Positions 20,064 to 29,861 of a stretch of DNA of 64,000 bases are shown here, in pieces. The notes under the pieces were generated by a model. The model made no database searches and had not been told where the DNA came from. It worked only from the letters and a program-made list of their open reading frames with translations. The first letter of the stretch is position 1. Every line of letters starts with the position of its first letter. This DNA is from Nannocystis sp. (lineage in GTDB: Bacteria; Myxococcota_A; Polyangia; Nannocystales; Nannocystaceae): assembly GCA_016712315.1 (NCBI GenBank), contig JADJRG010000015.1, forward strand, positions 124,001 to 188,000, given 5' to 3'. The position numbers were made by a program, and so were the translations under genes.

Positions 20064-21764
20064 ATGATGGGGCGAGTTATTGGCGGCGTCGTGGTGATCG
20101 GGTGTGTGTTGTCGGCGGGGCCGGCGTGCAACGGCGGCGCGACGGAGACGTCGACAGAAGCGGCGACGGAGACGTCGACCGATGGTTCGACGAGCAGCAG
20201 CAGCAGCTCCGCGGCGGCGACTACGGACGGGGGCGGGACGATGTCGTCGTCGAGCGCGAGCGGCGGCGAGAGCGAGAGCGACGCTTCGACGATGGATGTC
20301 ACGATCACCGGCGACTCAACCACGAGCGGCACGACGACGGGTGAGCCGACGACGACGGGTGAGCCGACGACGACGGGTGAGCCGACGACGACGGGTGAGC
20401 CGACGGGCGATACGACCGGCGATACGACCGGCGATACGACCGGCGATACGACCGGCGATACGACCGGCGATACGACCGGCGACCCGCCGCTCGATGACTT
20501 TGATGTGATCGACCTGGCGTCAGGGCAAGGGCACGCCTGCGCGGTGTTGGCCAGCGGCCGGGTGAAGTGTTGGGGCGGGTACAACTTCTCCGGCGATCTA
20601 GGGCTGGGTAACACCGAACCTTATGGGACGACGCCGGGGACGATGGGCAATAACCTGCCTTTCGTCGAGCTCGGCGCGGACGCGACGGCGACGGCGGTGT
20701 CCTCGTATTACCACGGCTGCGCGATCCTCGACGCCGGCGCGCTGAAGTGCTGGGGTCAAGGGACCTTCGGCGCGCTGGGCAGCGGCAGCAGCGACGACCT
20801 GGGGGACGAGCCGGGGGAGATGGGGGACGCGCTGCCGTTTGTGGCGCTGGGGGCCGGTCGCAGCGCGAAGTCGGTGGTGAACGGGGTGTGGACGAGCTGC
20901 GCGCTCCTCGATAATGACACTGTCAAATGCTGGGGATGGAACGGCAACGGCTGGCTGGGGCAGGGGAATAAGACCAATTATGGCGAGTCGCCGGGGCAGA
21001 TGGGCGATAACCTGCCGCCGGTGGACCTCGGCGCGGGCAAGAAGGCGGCGGCGGTGGCGCTCGATAACAGCCACGCCTGCGCGCTGCTCGACGACGCGCG
21101 GGTGAAGTGCTGGGGGCAGCAGGCGGAGGGGAACCTGGGGAACGGGGGCGCGACGGGGTCGCTGGGCGATCAGCCTGGAGAGATGGGAGAGGCGCTCGCT
21201 TATGTCGATCTCGGGGTCGGCAGGACGGTGAAGGCGCTGTCGGTGGGGGCGCGCCATAGCTGCGTGATCCTCGATAATGATAAGGTGAAGTGCTGGGGCG
21301 CGAACGGGAGCGGGCAGCTCGGGTTGGGCGATACGAACCACCGCGGGGACCAGCCGGGGGAGATGGGGGACGCGCTGCCCTATGTGGACCTGGGCGCGGG
21401 GCGGACGGCTGTGCAGATCGAGGCGTCGTACTTCCACTCGTGCGCGATCTTGGACGATAATTCGCTCAAATGCTGGGGTCAGGGGTCGTTCGGGGCGCTG
21501 GGCCAAGGAGAGACCCAGCACCGGGGGGACCAGCCTGGGGAGATGGGGGACGCGCTGCCGCCGATCGACCTAGGGAGCGGGCGTTACGCGCTGAAGGTCG
21601 CCCCGGGGGCGCTGTACGTCTGCGCGCTGCTCGATGACCACGGCGTGAAGTGCTGGGGCCGCGGCGGCAGCCAAGGCGCGCTTGGTTATGAAGATATGGA
21701 GGACCGCGGCGATCAGCCGGGTGAGATGGGGGACGCGCTCCCCTATGTCGATCTCGGGGGCTGA
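20064..21764 (+). CDS. RCC1-repeat surface lipoprotein
   Basis: A 566-residue predicted lipoprotein. Signal peptide with Cys about 22 (SAGPAC), then a long Ser/Thr/Gly linker (to about residue 140) containing four TTGEP and six GDTT units, and then about seven RCC1 repeats of about 50 residues. Each has the pattern HxCAxLDDxxVKCWGxxxxGxLG, expected to form a seven-bladed beta propeller. Myxobacteria have many such RCC1 lipoproteins; they are likely surface binding proteins. Repeats carry two Cys each (HSC...VKCWG), suggesting disulfides. ATG 20064 or 20067 follows a GGAG/GAGG ribosome site. A strong hairpin follows the stop. Confidence 0.88.
   Translation: MMGRVIGGVVVIGCVLSAGPACNGGATETSTEAATETSTDGSTSSSSSSAAATTDGGGTMSSSSASGGESESDASTMDVTITGDSTTSGTTTGEPTTTGEPTTTGEPTTTGEPTGDTTGDTTGDTTGDTTGDTTGDTTGDPPLDDFDVIDLASGQGHACAVLASGRVKCWGGYNFSGDLGLGNTEPYGTTPGTMGNNLPFVELGADATATAVSSYYHGCAILDAGALKCWGQGTFGALGSGSSDDLGDEPGEMGDALPFVALGAGRSAKSVVNGVWTSCALLDNDTVKCWGWNGNGWLGQGNKTNYGESPGQMGDNLPPVDLGAGKKAAAVALDNSHACALLDDARVKCWGQQAEGNLGNGGATGSLGDQPGEMGEALAYVDLGVGRTVKALSVGARHSCVILDNDKVKCWGANGSGQLGLGDTNHRGDQPGEMGDALPYVDLGAGRTAVQIEASYFHSCAILDDNSLKCWGQGSFGALGQGETQHRGDQPGEMGDALPPIDLGSGRYALKVAPGALYVCALLDDHGVKCWGRGGSQGALGYEDMEDRGDQPGEMGDALPYVDLGG
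20332..20485 (+). repeat. Tandem repeats encoding Thr-rich linker
   Basis: Four copies of a 15-base unit (ACGACGGGTGAGCCG, encoding TTGEP) followed by six copies of a 12-base unit (GATACGACCGGC, encoding GDTT frames). The copies are nearly identical, implying recent expansion and probable length variation between strains. Confidence 0.9.
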
Positions 21765-21781
21765 GGCGCGGGGTCGCGGGC

Positions 21782-21814
21782 GCGCCCCGCTCGGGCTTGC
21801 TCCGAGCGGGGCGC
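21782..21814. terminator. Strong hairpin between convergent genes
   Basis: Perfect 13-bp stem (21782-21794 with 21802-21814) and a 7-base loop GCTTGCT. It lies between the RCC1 gene stop and the stop of the convergent Kazal gene. No T-run follows on either strand; likely an intrinsic-like or bidirectional transcript end. Confidence 0.6.
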
Positions 21815-21843
21815 CAGAGCGCGGGCTTGGCGGGCTCCGCGGC

Positions 21844-22383
21844 TCAGCAGGCGCCGCTCTTGGAGATCGTCACGCCGGCCTTCGCGGCCTTGCAGGCGTT
21901 GCCGTAGGTGACGCCGTTGCAGCCGCACACCGGCACGTTCGCCGCCGAGCACTGGAGCGGCCTGATCTTGCACTCGCCGAGGTCGCTGCAGGCGCCGGTG
22001 GGCTTGGAGCAGTACTCGCCGCCGCCGCACTCAGCGTTGCTGTAGCAGCCAGGGGGGGGGCAGGCGCCGTAGAAGTCGACGCTCATGCCGGACAAGTACG
22101 CCTCGCAGGCGTTGCCGTAGGTGAAGCCGTCGCAGCCGCACACCGGCTCGGCGCGCTCGCACTCGGTCGGCCGCGGCTCGCAGCTCCCGAGGGTCCGACA
22201 CTCGCCGTCAGGGGTCGCGCAGAACTCCTCCTCGGCGCACTCCTTGGTGCTCTCACAGACCTCGCCGACGCGATCATCGTTGACCCCCGCGCCGGTGACA
22301 GGCGGCTCGCCCGCGTCACATGCCCCAAAGAGCAGCCCGACAAAGACCAGAAAAAAACCACCGCCGAAGATCTTCCGCATCAC
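21844..22383 (-). CDS. Kazal-type inhibitor lipoprotein
   Basis: A 179-residue lipoprotein (lipobox LLFGAC, Cys about 22) with two Cys-rich modules. Each ends in a Kazal-like segment, VCGCDGFTYGNACEA and VCGCNGVTYGNACKA, the classic C-x-C-DGxTYxNxC pattern of Kazal/follistatin-type serine-protease inhibitors. Between them are EGF-like short Cys clusters (ECGGGEYCS, EEEFCATPDGEC). Kazal proteins inhibit serine peptidases; here one could protect the cell surface from its own or prey peptidases, which is inference. No linker repeat is present, unlike its neighbours. Confidence 0.85.
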   Translation of the reverse strand: MMRKIFGGGFFLVFVGLLFGACDAGEPPVTGAGVNDDRVGEVCESTKECAEEEFCATPDGECRTLGSCEPRPTECERAEPVCGCDGFTYGNACEAYLSGMSVDFYGACPPPGCYSNAECGGGEYCSKPTGACSDLGECKIRPLQCSAANVPVCGCNGVTYGNACKAAKAGVTISKSGAC

Positions 22384-22605
22384 CCCACCCCCTCACGACT
22401 GACTCTATCTGGCTCGTGCGCGGTCGACTAGGCCTCGCGCGGCGGTGAGGTCACGTCCCGCCAGCCGGCCTCGCGCGCGCGCGCGCCGCGACGCTCGCGG
22501 CCGCGCGAGGGACTCGTCGAGCGCGCGTGTTTGGTCGGCGCGCGGCCACGTTCGCGCGCGCACGGGGCCGGGACCGCCGCGCCGCGCCGCGCTACCATCC
22601 TGAAG

Positions 22606-23508
22606 ATGGGGTCGTGGCGGTTGTCGTGGTCGTGGCTGGCGGGCGCGGCGCTGTGCGCGTGCTCGATGCCTAACCCGGCCTTCATGCTGCCCGCGGAGGC
22701 GACGACGGAGGCGACGACGGAGGCGAGTGACACTCTGTCCTCTGGGACATCTTCTTCTGGGACCGGGACGGACGGGACTGGTACAATGTCCTCTGGGACA
22801 GATTCGACGTCGACGACCGCGGTCGAGCCGACGACGTCGACGACGACGGAGGCGACGGAGGGGACCAGCGCGACGGACACCGCGGGGGTGACGGACAGCG
22901 ACGCGACGGACACCGAGGGGGTGACGGACACCGACGGCGTCGATGAGATGGAGCTGTGCTTGGCCGCGAAGGAGCAGGGGTCGCCCGTCCTGCTCGATCT
23001 CTACGCCGCCTGTGAGGAGGCGAGCTGGGGCTATCACATCAAGCTCATGGAGGAGTTCAACGCGGCCACGTGCCCCTTTGATGACCCGATCAAGGCCGTC
23101 ATCGCGAAGCTCGATCTGGCGAAGACGAGCGCCGATATCGTCCTTGAGGAGGTGATCGGCGCCACCCCGGCGAAGGGGCCAGAGGGGCTCGTGCAAGGCC
23201 TGTACGCGCTGGATCTGGGCGGCTCGACGCTCCCTTGTGTCACCGCTCGCATCGCCTACCCGTCTGGGACGGAGCCAAAGCTCCTCGCGCAAGTGCGCCT
23301 CAGCTTGGCCGGAGATGACGAGAATTTCGTCGATCTCTACGATGACTTCGTTCCGAGCGGGCAGGTCGTCGAGCTGGTGGCGCCGATCCCCGTGGGGCTG
23401 CGCGGCCAGAAGATCGATATCCGGCTGATCACCCAAAAGGAGGGCGCTCAGGTCGACGGCTGGACGCTGCTGTGGGAGCGCCCGCTGGTCTTTGAGGCGC
23501 TGCCCTGA
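22606..23508 (+). CDS. Ser/Thr-rich-linker lipoprotein, unknown
   Basis: A 300-residue predicted lipoprotein: signal peptide with Cys about 18-20 (AALCAC), a linker of about 90 residues rich in TEAT, SSGT and TD repeats, then a 190-residue domain (DEMELCLAA ... LVFEALP). The domain has three Cys and ends in WTLLWERPL. I do not recognise it. ATG 22606 is chosen because it opens the signal peptide; the frame is open to 22531. The region 22384-22605 between this gene and the divergent Kazal gene must hold both promoters. Confidence 0.75.
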   Translation: MGSWRLSWSWLAGAALCACSMPNPAFMLPAEATTEATTEASDTLSSGTSSSGTGTDGTGTMSSGTDSTSTTAVEPTTSTTTEATEGTSATDTAGVTDSDATDTEGVTDTDGVDEMELCLAAKEQGSPVLLDLYAACEEASWGYHIKLMEEFNAATCPFDDPIKAVIAKLDLAKTSADIVLEEVIGATPAKGPEGLVQGLYALDLGGSTLPCVTARIAYPSGTEPKLLAQVRLSLAGDDENFVDLYDDFVPSGQVVELVAPIPVGLRGQKIDIRLITQKEGAQVDGWTLLWERPLVFEALP

Positions 23509-23594
23509 GCGGTCGACTCGCTCCTCGCCGACGCCGGGCCGGGACCGGCGCGACCAGCCGCTCGCGCGTTCGCGCCCTGTGGTAGGGTCGCGCG

Positions 23595-24545
23595 ATGTCG
23601 AGCGACACCTTCACGATCGAGATCCGCGCCATCGACGGCGACACCGTCGAGCTCCTGTGCACCACCGGGACGGCCGGCGGCTATAACGACCTCGCCGTCA
23701 CCCGCTCCTTCGTCTTGATGGCGCTGGAGGACGGCATGCCCCACACCCGGACGACACCGCTCCAGCAGCGGCTCGTCGAGCTCGGTGGCGGCGATATGCC
23801 GCCGCTCTGGGAGGCCGAGTTCCACCGCGAGCACGTCGGCGAGTTCATCGCCTCGACCGAGCTGGTCGAGCGGATCGGCATCATCACCGACCAGCGCGCC
23901 TGGGCCGACGGGCGCTTCTCGAGCGAGGACGAGGTCGGCGAGCGCGACTACCCGCTCCACCGCTTCGTCGTTCGGGCGCGGATGGCCGACCCGAGGTGGC
24001 TCGTAGGCGTCAAGGTGGGGAGCCGCTACGGCACCACCGCCTTCGACGCGTGGTGGGACGATCCTACCCGCCCGAGCAGAGCTCGCCTCGCCGCGGTCGA
24101 GCGGCAGGCCACACGCTGGCGACCGGCGAAGAAGACGGCGGTGAAGAAGACGGCGGTGAAGAAGACGGCGGTGAAGAAGACGGCGGTGAAGAAGACGGCG
24201 GCGAAGAAGACGGCGGCGAAGAAGACAGCGGCGAAGAAGACAGCGGCGAAGAAGACAGCGGCGAAGAAGACAGCGGCGAAGAAGACAGCGGCGAAGAAGC
24301 CAGCGGCGAAGAAGACAGCGGCGAAGAAGACAGCGGCGAAGAAGCCAGCGGCGAAGAAGACAGCTGTGAAGAAGACAGCGGCGAAGAAGACAGCGGCGAA
24401 GAAGACAGCTGTGAAGAAGACAGCGGTCAAGAAGACAGCGGCGAAGAAGACAGCGGCGAAGAAGACAGCGGCGAAGAAGACAGCTGTGAAAAAGACAGCG
24501 GCGAAGAAGACAGCGGTCAAGAGGGCGGCGAAGACCACCGCGTGA
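23595..24545 (+). CDS. Protein with lysine-rich histone-H1-like tail
   Basis: A 316-residue protein in two parts. Residues 1-175 form a mixed, acidic, soluble domain (start SSDTFTIEIRAIDGDTVEL) that I do not recognise. Residues about 178-316 consist of some 26 near-identical pentads of the form AKKTA, VKKTA or AKKPA, exactly the repeat seen in eukaryotic histone H1 tails and bacterial H1-like proteins. Such tails bind DNA non-specifically and bend or compact it. No signal peptide, so it should act on the nucleoid. The tail is encoded by 15-base tandem repeats. The last 29 bases overlap the 3' end of the convergent gene. Confidence 0.8.
   Translation: MSSDTFTIEIRAIDGDTVELLCTTGTAGGYNDLAVTRSFVLMALEDGMPHTRTTPLQQRLVELGGGDMPPLWEAEFHREHVGEFIASTELVERIGIITDQRAWADGRFSSEDEVGERDYPLHRFVVRARMADPRWLVGVKVGSRYGTTAFDAWWDDPTRPSRARLAAVERQATRWRPAKKTAVKKTAVKKTAVKKTAVKKTAAKKTAAKKTAAKKTAAKKTAAKKTAAKKTAAKKPAAKKTAAKKTAAKKPAAKKTAVKKTAAKKTAAKKTAVKKTAVKKTAAKKTAAKKTAAKKTAVKKTAAKKTAVKRAAKTTA
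24127..24530 (+). repeat. 15-base tandem repeat encoding (A/V)KKTA
   Basis: About 26-27 consecutive 15-base units near GCGAAGAAGACAGCG, differing only at a few positions (GTG/GCG, ACA/ACG, CCA/ACA). Open in several frames because the unit is a multiple of three: an acidic EED frame and a hydrophobic frame on the other strand are by-products. Expected to vary in copy number. Confidence 0.9.
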
Positions 24546-25776
24546 GCGATGAGCCGGGGCGCGCCGAGCGGGGCTGGTGATTGCGAGGTTTGCGGCGGCT
24601 GAGGGCGAGCAGGAGGAGGGCGGCGAAGGCGGCGCTGGGGCTCGGCGCTGGGTCGCTGGCGCATGCGCAGCCCTTATCGGCGGGGTCGTCTCCGCCCGCG
24701 GTGGCGGTCGCGCTGTCGGCGGCGGTGGTGGTGTCGGGATCGCCGGTAGTGGTGTCGGGATCGCCGGTGGTGGTGTCGGGGTCGCCGGTGGGGACGGGGG
24801 TGCACGCGTCGGCGTACCAGACGTCGCCGAAGGGGCCTGGGACGCTCTCGCAGGTGTAGGGCGCGCCGATGCACTCGCGGAGCGCTTCGAGAGGATCGAC
24901 CTCGTAGAGGCCGAGCGGCGCCTCGGGCGCCTCGCCGAAGCAGCCGTCCGTGGCAGCGACGACGGCGCCGTCGATGAGGCTCACCGCCTCAGCCCGCCCG
25001 CAGAAGGGCGCCTGCGCGGAGTGAGAGGCGCCGAAGTAATTGAGCGGCCGCGCGTCGCCGTCGATGACGGCGCGGAAGAGCAGCGCACCGGCGTGCGCCG
25101 GTGGTATGGCGTCGGCCATCCAATTGACGTGGAGGGTGCCGCGGCGGGCCGCGGAGGCGCATCGGCCTTCCGACCAGGAGACCTCGCTAAAGCCGCAGAC
25201 CTCGGTCTGCTCCGGGTAAGCGCCGTCGCAACAGACGAGCTGATCGAGGGCGAGGATCTCCTTTGTGGTGACCGATTCGGCGGCGCTGAAGTCGAAGGTG
25301 AGCGGCGGCGCGGGGCCGTCGCCGACGTTGTAGGTGAGCTCAGCCTCGAGCAGGTCGAGGCCGCAGCCGAAGTTGTCTTCGGCGATCGCCGCGTTGTCGA
25401 TCGTGAGCGCGAGCGTATACGTGGCCGCCGGCGTGAGCGGGGCCGCCGGCCGCCAGACCAGGATGTTTTGGAGGCCTACCGGCTCGAGCGAGCCGTCGAT
25501 CGCCACGCCGTCGCGCGTGACGGTGGCGGTGATCGCGGGGATCGTGGCGCCTGCGTCCCCCTCGCCGCCGCGGTCGCCCTTGAGGACGAAGACGCCGTCG
25601 GTAGGGATGAGGAGCTGGTCGCCTGCGCCGATCGACCGCCAGCGATCGAGCTCGGCGCAGAAGTCGGGGGAGCAGGCGGCGGCCGCGCGCGGCGCGGCGA
25701 GGGTGAGGGCGGCGAGGGCGAGCGGCAGGGCTGCGGCGGCGGCCCAGCGGACGGGTGAGGCGAAGGTTAAGGGCAT
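24517..25776 (-). CDS. Secreted protein with MYXO-CTERM-like tail
   Basis: A 419-residue predicted exoprotein. It has a Sec signal peptide (cleavage after PRAAA, mature start ACSPDFC), a body of about 300 residues with many Cys, a linker containing three GDPDTTT units, and a C-terminal sorting-like tail: DKGCACAS, a hydrophobic helix (AAFAALLLLAL) and SRRKPR. That tail resembles MYXO-CTERM, a signal thought to anchor proteins to the myxobacterial surface. The body is not recognised. ATG 25776 is preferred to 25821 for its clean signal peptide. Divergent from the DUF2330 gene, 90 bases apart. Confidence 0.75.
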   Translation of the reverse strand: MPLTFASPVRWAAAAALPLALAALTLAAPRAAAACSPDFCAELDRWRSIGAGDQLLIPTDGVFVLKGDRGGEGDAGATIPAITATVTRDGVAIDGSLEPVGLQNILVWRPAAPLTPAATYTLALTIDNAAIAEDNFGCGLDLLEAELTYNVGDGPAPPLTFDFSAAESVTTKEILALDQLVCCDGAYPEQTEVCGFSEVSWSEGRCASAARRGTLHVNWMADAIPPAHAGALLFRAVIDGDARPLNYFGASHSAQAPFCGRAEAVSLIDGAVVAATDGCFGEAPEAPLGLYEVDPLEALRECIGAPYTCESVPGPFGDVWYADACTPVPTGDPDTTTGDPDTTTGDPDTTTAADSATATAGGDDPADKGCACASDPAPSPSAAFAALLLLALSRRKPRNHQPRSARPGSSLTRWSSPPS

Positions 25777-25866
25777 CGTCCGAGAGTAGCCGATGCCGCA
25801 TCCGCGTGGGAGTAATGTCATTGTCCGGCGGTGCGCGGCGCGGGGGCGTCACGGTATGCTCGGTCG

Positions 25867-27087
25867 ATGAGAACCATGACCTCGATCTCGATCTGCGGCG
25901 CGGTCACCCTCGCCCTCGCGCTCCCGCTCGCCGCGCCGCGCGTGGCTCAGGCCTGCGGGGTGATGCTCTTTGAGGAGCAGGTCGGTCGTATGGGCCGGCA
26001 GGAGCTGTTCCTCGACTTCAGCGCGGAGGCGACGACGATGGTGCTGAGCGCGACGTACTTGGACGCGGCGACGGACCTGGCGTTCGTGCTGCCGCTGGTG
26101 AGCCCGCCGGAGGCGGTCGACGACGCAGACCTGGGCCTCTTCGTCGCGCTCGACGGGGGCACGGCGCCGCGCGTGAACATCGACGACGGAGATGATGGGG
26201 GCCGGCTGTGCGGCGGGGCGCTGCGCGGCGACGGCGGCAATTTGGGCGGCGGCGACGTGATCGTCTACGGGCGCGGCCAGACGGCGACGTACTCGTATGT
26301 GATCGTCGGCGGCGCGAGCGAGGAGAGCCTGACCGAGTGGCTGGGGACGAACGGCTTCACCCCCTCCCCGGCGCTGAGCGGGGCGCTCCAGGGCTATGCG
26401 GATGACGGGTGGGTGTTCCTTGCGGCGAAGGTCCGCGCCGACGCGCCCGCGGGGGACTTGGCGCCGCTGGAGCTGCGGCTGCCGGCGCAGAGCCAAGACG
26501 CGTTCAAGATCCCGTTCGGGATCGCCGCGTACGCGCTGAGCGGCGAGCAGACGCTGGCGCTCACGCTGTACCTGAGCGGTGCGGCGCCGGTGATGCCGGG
26601 GAATTATGAGGCCGTGACGATCGCGGAGGACGAGCTGCAGGCGCTCTCGGCGAGCGAGAGCGACTACGCGGCGGTGTACGCGGCGAAGTCCGCGGGCGGG
26701 CGCTTGGTGATCGATCACCGCGAGGCGCGCTGGTCGCCGAGCTACCTGCGCGGCTGGTATGAGGAGGCGCAGTGGATGGGCGCGGCCGAGGGGATCGAGG
26801 TCGACGTGGCGTGGCTCGAGGGCTTCGGCGAGCGCCTCGGCGATACGCCCCGCCACTTGGCGCGGCTGCGCGGCGAGCTGCGCGCGACAGATCTTCGGGA
26901 CATGACCCTTCAGACTACGACCGCGGCGGACGTGCGATCGAGCTACCAGCTCGATTACCGCGAGGGCTGCCGGGCCGGCGGGCGCGTCGGCGACGCGTTC
27001 TTTCTGCTGCTGCCGCTGCTGTGGCTGCGCCGCCGTGGATCAGCGGCGCGCGGGTCGGGTCGCCCGCCTGGGCCGCGCGGCGAGTAG
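25867..27087 (+). CDS. DUF2330 family exoprotein
   Basis: A 406-residue predicted secreted protein of the DUF2330 type. A signal peptide ends at about residue 29 (RVAQA) just before CGVMLFEEQVGR, the usual DUF2330 start, and 'YVIVGG ... LTEWLGTNGF' and 'PLELRLPA' match the family. The C-terminus has GC, a short hydrophobic helix (AFFLLLPLLWL) and RRRG, again MYXO-CTERM-like. Function of DUF2330 is unknown. ATG 25867 opens the signal peptide. The last 48 bases overlap the 3' end of the convergent small exoprotein gene. Confidence 0.82.
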   Translation: MRTMTSISICGAVTLALALPLAAPRVAQACGVMLFEEQVGRMGRQELFLDFSAEATTMVLSATYLDAATDLAFVLPLVSPPEAVDDADLGLFVALDGGTAPRVNIDDGDDGGRLCGGALRGDGGNLGGGDVIVYGRGQTATYSYVIVGGASEESLTEWLGTNGFTPSPALSGALQGYADDGWVFLAAKVRADAPAGDLAPLELRLPAQSQDAFKIPFGIAAYALSGEQTLALTLYLSGAAPVMPGNYEAVTIAEDELQALSASESDYAAVYAAKSAGGRLVIDHREARWSPSYLRGWYEEAQWMGAAEGIEVDVAWLEGFGERLGDTPRHLARLRGELRATDLRDMTLQTTTAADVRSSYQLDYREGCRAGGRVGDAFFLLLPLLWLRRRGSAARGSGRPPGPRGE

Positions 27088-27585
27088 AAGCCCGCCGAGG
27101 AGCAACGAGAGGCCGAGGGCGCCGGGGTCGCCGCGGTGAGGGTCGATCGTGCACGCGCCGCCGCTCGGCGCGGCGGCGGGCTCGGGGGCGGGCGCGGTCG
27201 CGGCGTTGCGCTCTGGGGTGGGCGCTGGAGCGGGCGCCGGGGCGGGCGCGGGCGCGGGTGTGAGCGTCGGCGCGGGGGGCGAATCGGGGCCCGGGGTCTG
27301 TGCCTCGCAGACGAGGCAGGGCCGGCAGGTCTCGGGCGGCGAGATGATGTCCATGTCCTGCTCGTGGATCGGCTTCTGCGACTCGTAGTGGGCGATCGTG
27401 GCAGAGACGTGCTTCTTGGTGCAGCAGGAGCCCTCTTTGCAGATCGCCGCGGGGCCGCAGCTATCACCGACGCTCTTGGTCGCGCAGGGGCTCGGGGGCG
27501 GCGGCTCAGGGGGGATGTCAGCCCGCGCGGTGAGGGCGAAGAGCGAGAGCGCGCTGAAGGCGGTGATCTGGGTGAAGTGATGCAT
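27040..27585 (-). CDS. Small Cys-rich exoprotein with C-terminal sorting tail
   Basis: A 181-residue predicted secreted protein: signal peptide (to about residue 22, LTARA), a Pro-rich start, a Cys-rich segment with eight Cys (SCGPAAICKEGSCC ... CRPCLVCEA), a Pro/Ala linker (PAPAPAPAP), and a C-terminal hydrophobic helix ending in Arg-rich residues after GGACTIDP. It resembles many short myxobacterial exoproteins with an unassigned role. The third consecutive gene with a Cys-helix-Arg tail. Confidence 0.72.
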   Translation of the reverse strand: MHHFTQITAFSALSLFALTARADIPPEPPPPSPCATKSVGDSCGPAAICKEGSCCTKKHVSATIAHYESQKPIHEQDMDIISPPETCRPCLVCEAQTPGPDSPPAPTLTPAPAPAPAPAPAPTPERNAATAPAPEPAAAPSGGACTIDPHRGDPGALGLSLLLGGLLLAARPRRATRPARR

Positions 27586-27615
27586 TGTGGAGGTCCTTGG
27601 ATCGTAGGCGATCGA

Positions 27616-28377
27616 CTAGCTCGCAGGATCGACCTCGGCACCGAACCAGAGCACCGCGTAGCCGCCGAAGAGCCCGGCTCCGACGGCCTTCCACGGCAGA
27701 TCTGCCCAGATCCCCTTGTTTAAGATGACGTCGTTGTGCGCGCTGCTGCCCTTCCAGGCGCCGAGGGCTTGCTCGGGGGTCTGGGCGCCCGACGCGGCGT
27801 TCTCATAGCCGTAGCCAGGGTATACGGTCATCTCCTGCGGCTTGATCCACATGCACATCGCTTGCGCGTGGTCGCCGGTGTAACAGCAGGGGGTCCAGGC
27901 GCCGGCGTCTGACCAGGAGTGGAGGTTGCACCCGGGGGCGGTGTGCGGGGAATTCTCGTGGAGGTCGACGACGTGGGCTTGGCCGACGGTGCAGAGCGAG
28001 GGCGAGGCCGGGATCGCCGGGAGACCCTGCTCGCCGCGGTAGGCGTTGACGAGGCCGATCAGCTCCGTCGCCTCAGGGGTGCAGCCTGGGTCGACTCCGC
28101 CGGTCGTCTCGGTGGTGGTGTCGCCAGTGGTGGTGGTTGTTGTTGTGTCGCCAGTGGTGGTGGTGGTGTCGCCGGTGGTGGTGGTGGTGTCGCCGGTGGT
28201 GGTGGTGGTGTCGCCGGTGGTGGTTGTTGTTGTGGTGTCGCTGGCGGTGGTGGTGGTTGTTGTTGTTGTTGTTGTTGCTGTTGCGCCGGTGGTGTCTGTG
28301 TCACCGCCGTCGTCGCCTGCACAGGCGAGCGGGAGCGCGAGGAGGGAGGTGAGGAGGGCGCGAGGCGCTGCGGACAT
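27616..28377 (-). CDS. CAP-domain (SCP/PR-1-like) lipoprotein
   Basis: A 253-residue predicted lipoprotein. Lipobox LPLAC (Cys about 19) with an acidic DDGGD sequel, a Thr/Gly/Asp linker (TTTTTGD units) to about residue 92, then a CAP domain: ELIGLVNAYRGEQGLPAIP, a His-containing 'VGQAHVVDLHEN', 'YENAASG' and HNDVILN...VGAG at the end. CAP domains are secreted proteins with peptidase-like or lipid-binding roles; the His/Glu residues expected for the CAP cavity are present. The Thr linker is encoded by very low-complexity DNA, so its length is uncertain in assemblies. Confidence 0.85.
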   Translation of the reverse strand: MSAAPRALLTSLLALPLACAGDDGGDTDTTGATATTTTTTTTTTASDTTTTTTTGDTTTTTGDTTTTTGDTTTTTGDTTTTTTTGDTTTETTGGVDPGCTPEATELIGLVNAYRGEQGLPAIPASPSLCTVGQAHVVDLHENSPHTAPGCNLHSWSDAGAWTPCCYTGDHAQAMCMWIKPQEMTVYPGYGYENAASGAQTPEQALGAWKGSSAHNDVILNKGIWADLPWKAVGAGLFGGYAVLWFGAEVDPAS

Positions 28378-28409
28378 GCGCCGATGGTATCAGGGCGAGA
28401 TGCCCGCCT

Positions 28410-29857
<1,448 letters not shown>

Positions 29858-29861
<4 letters not shown>

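Noticed and set aside
23996..24664. Acidic EED-repeat frame (plus) and AVFFA-repeat hydrophobic frame (minus) across the AKKTA repeats
   Set aside because: By-products of a 15-base repeat that is open in several frames; neither has a plausible start or domain outside the repeat.
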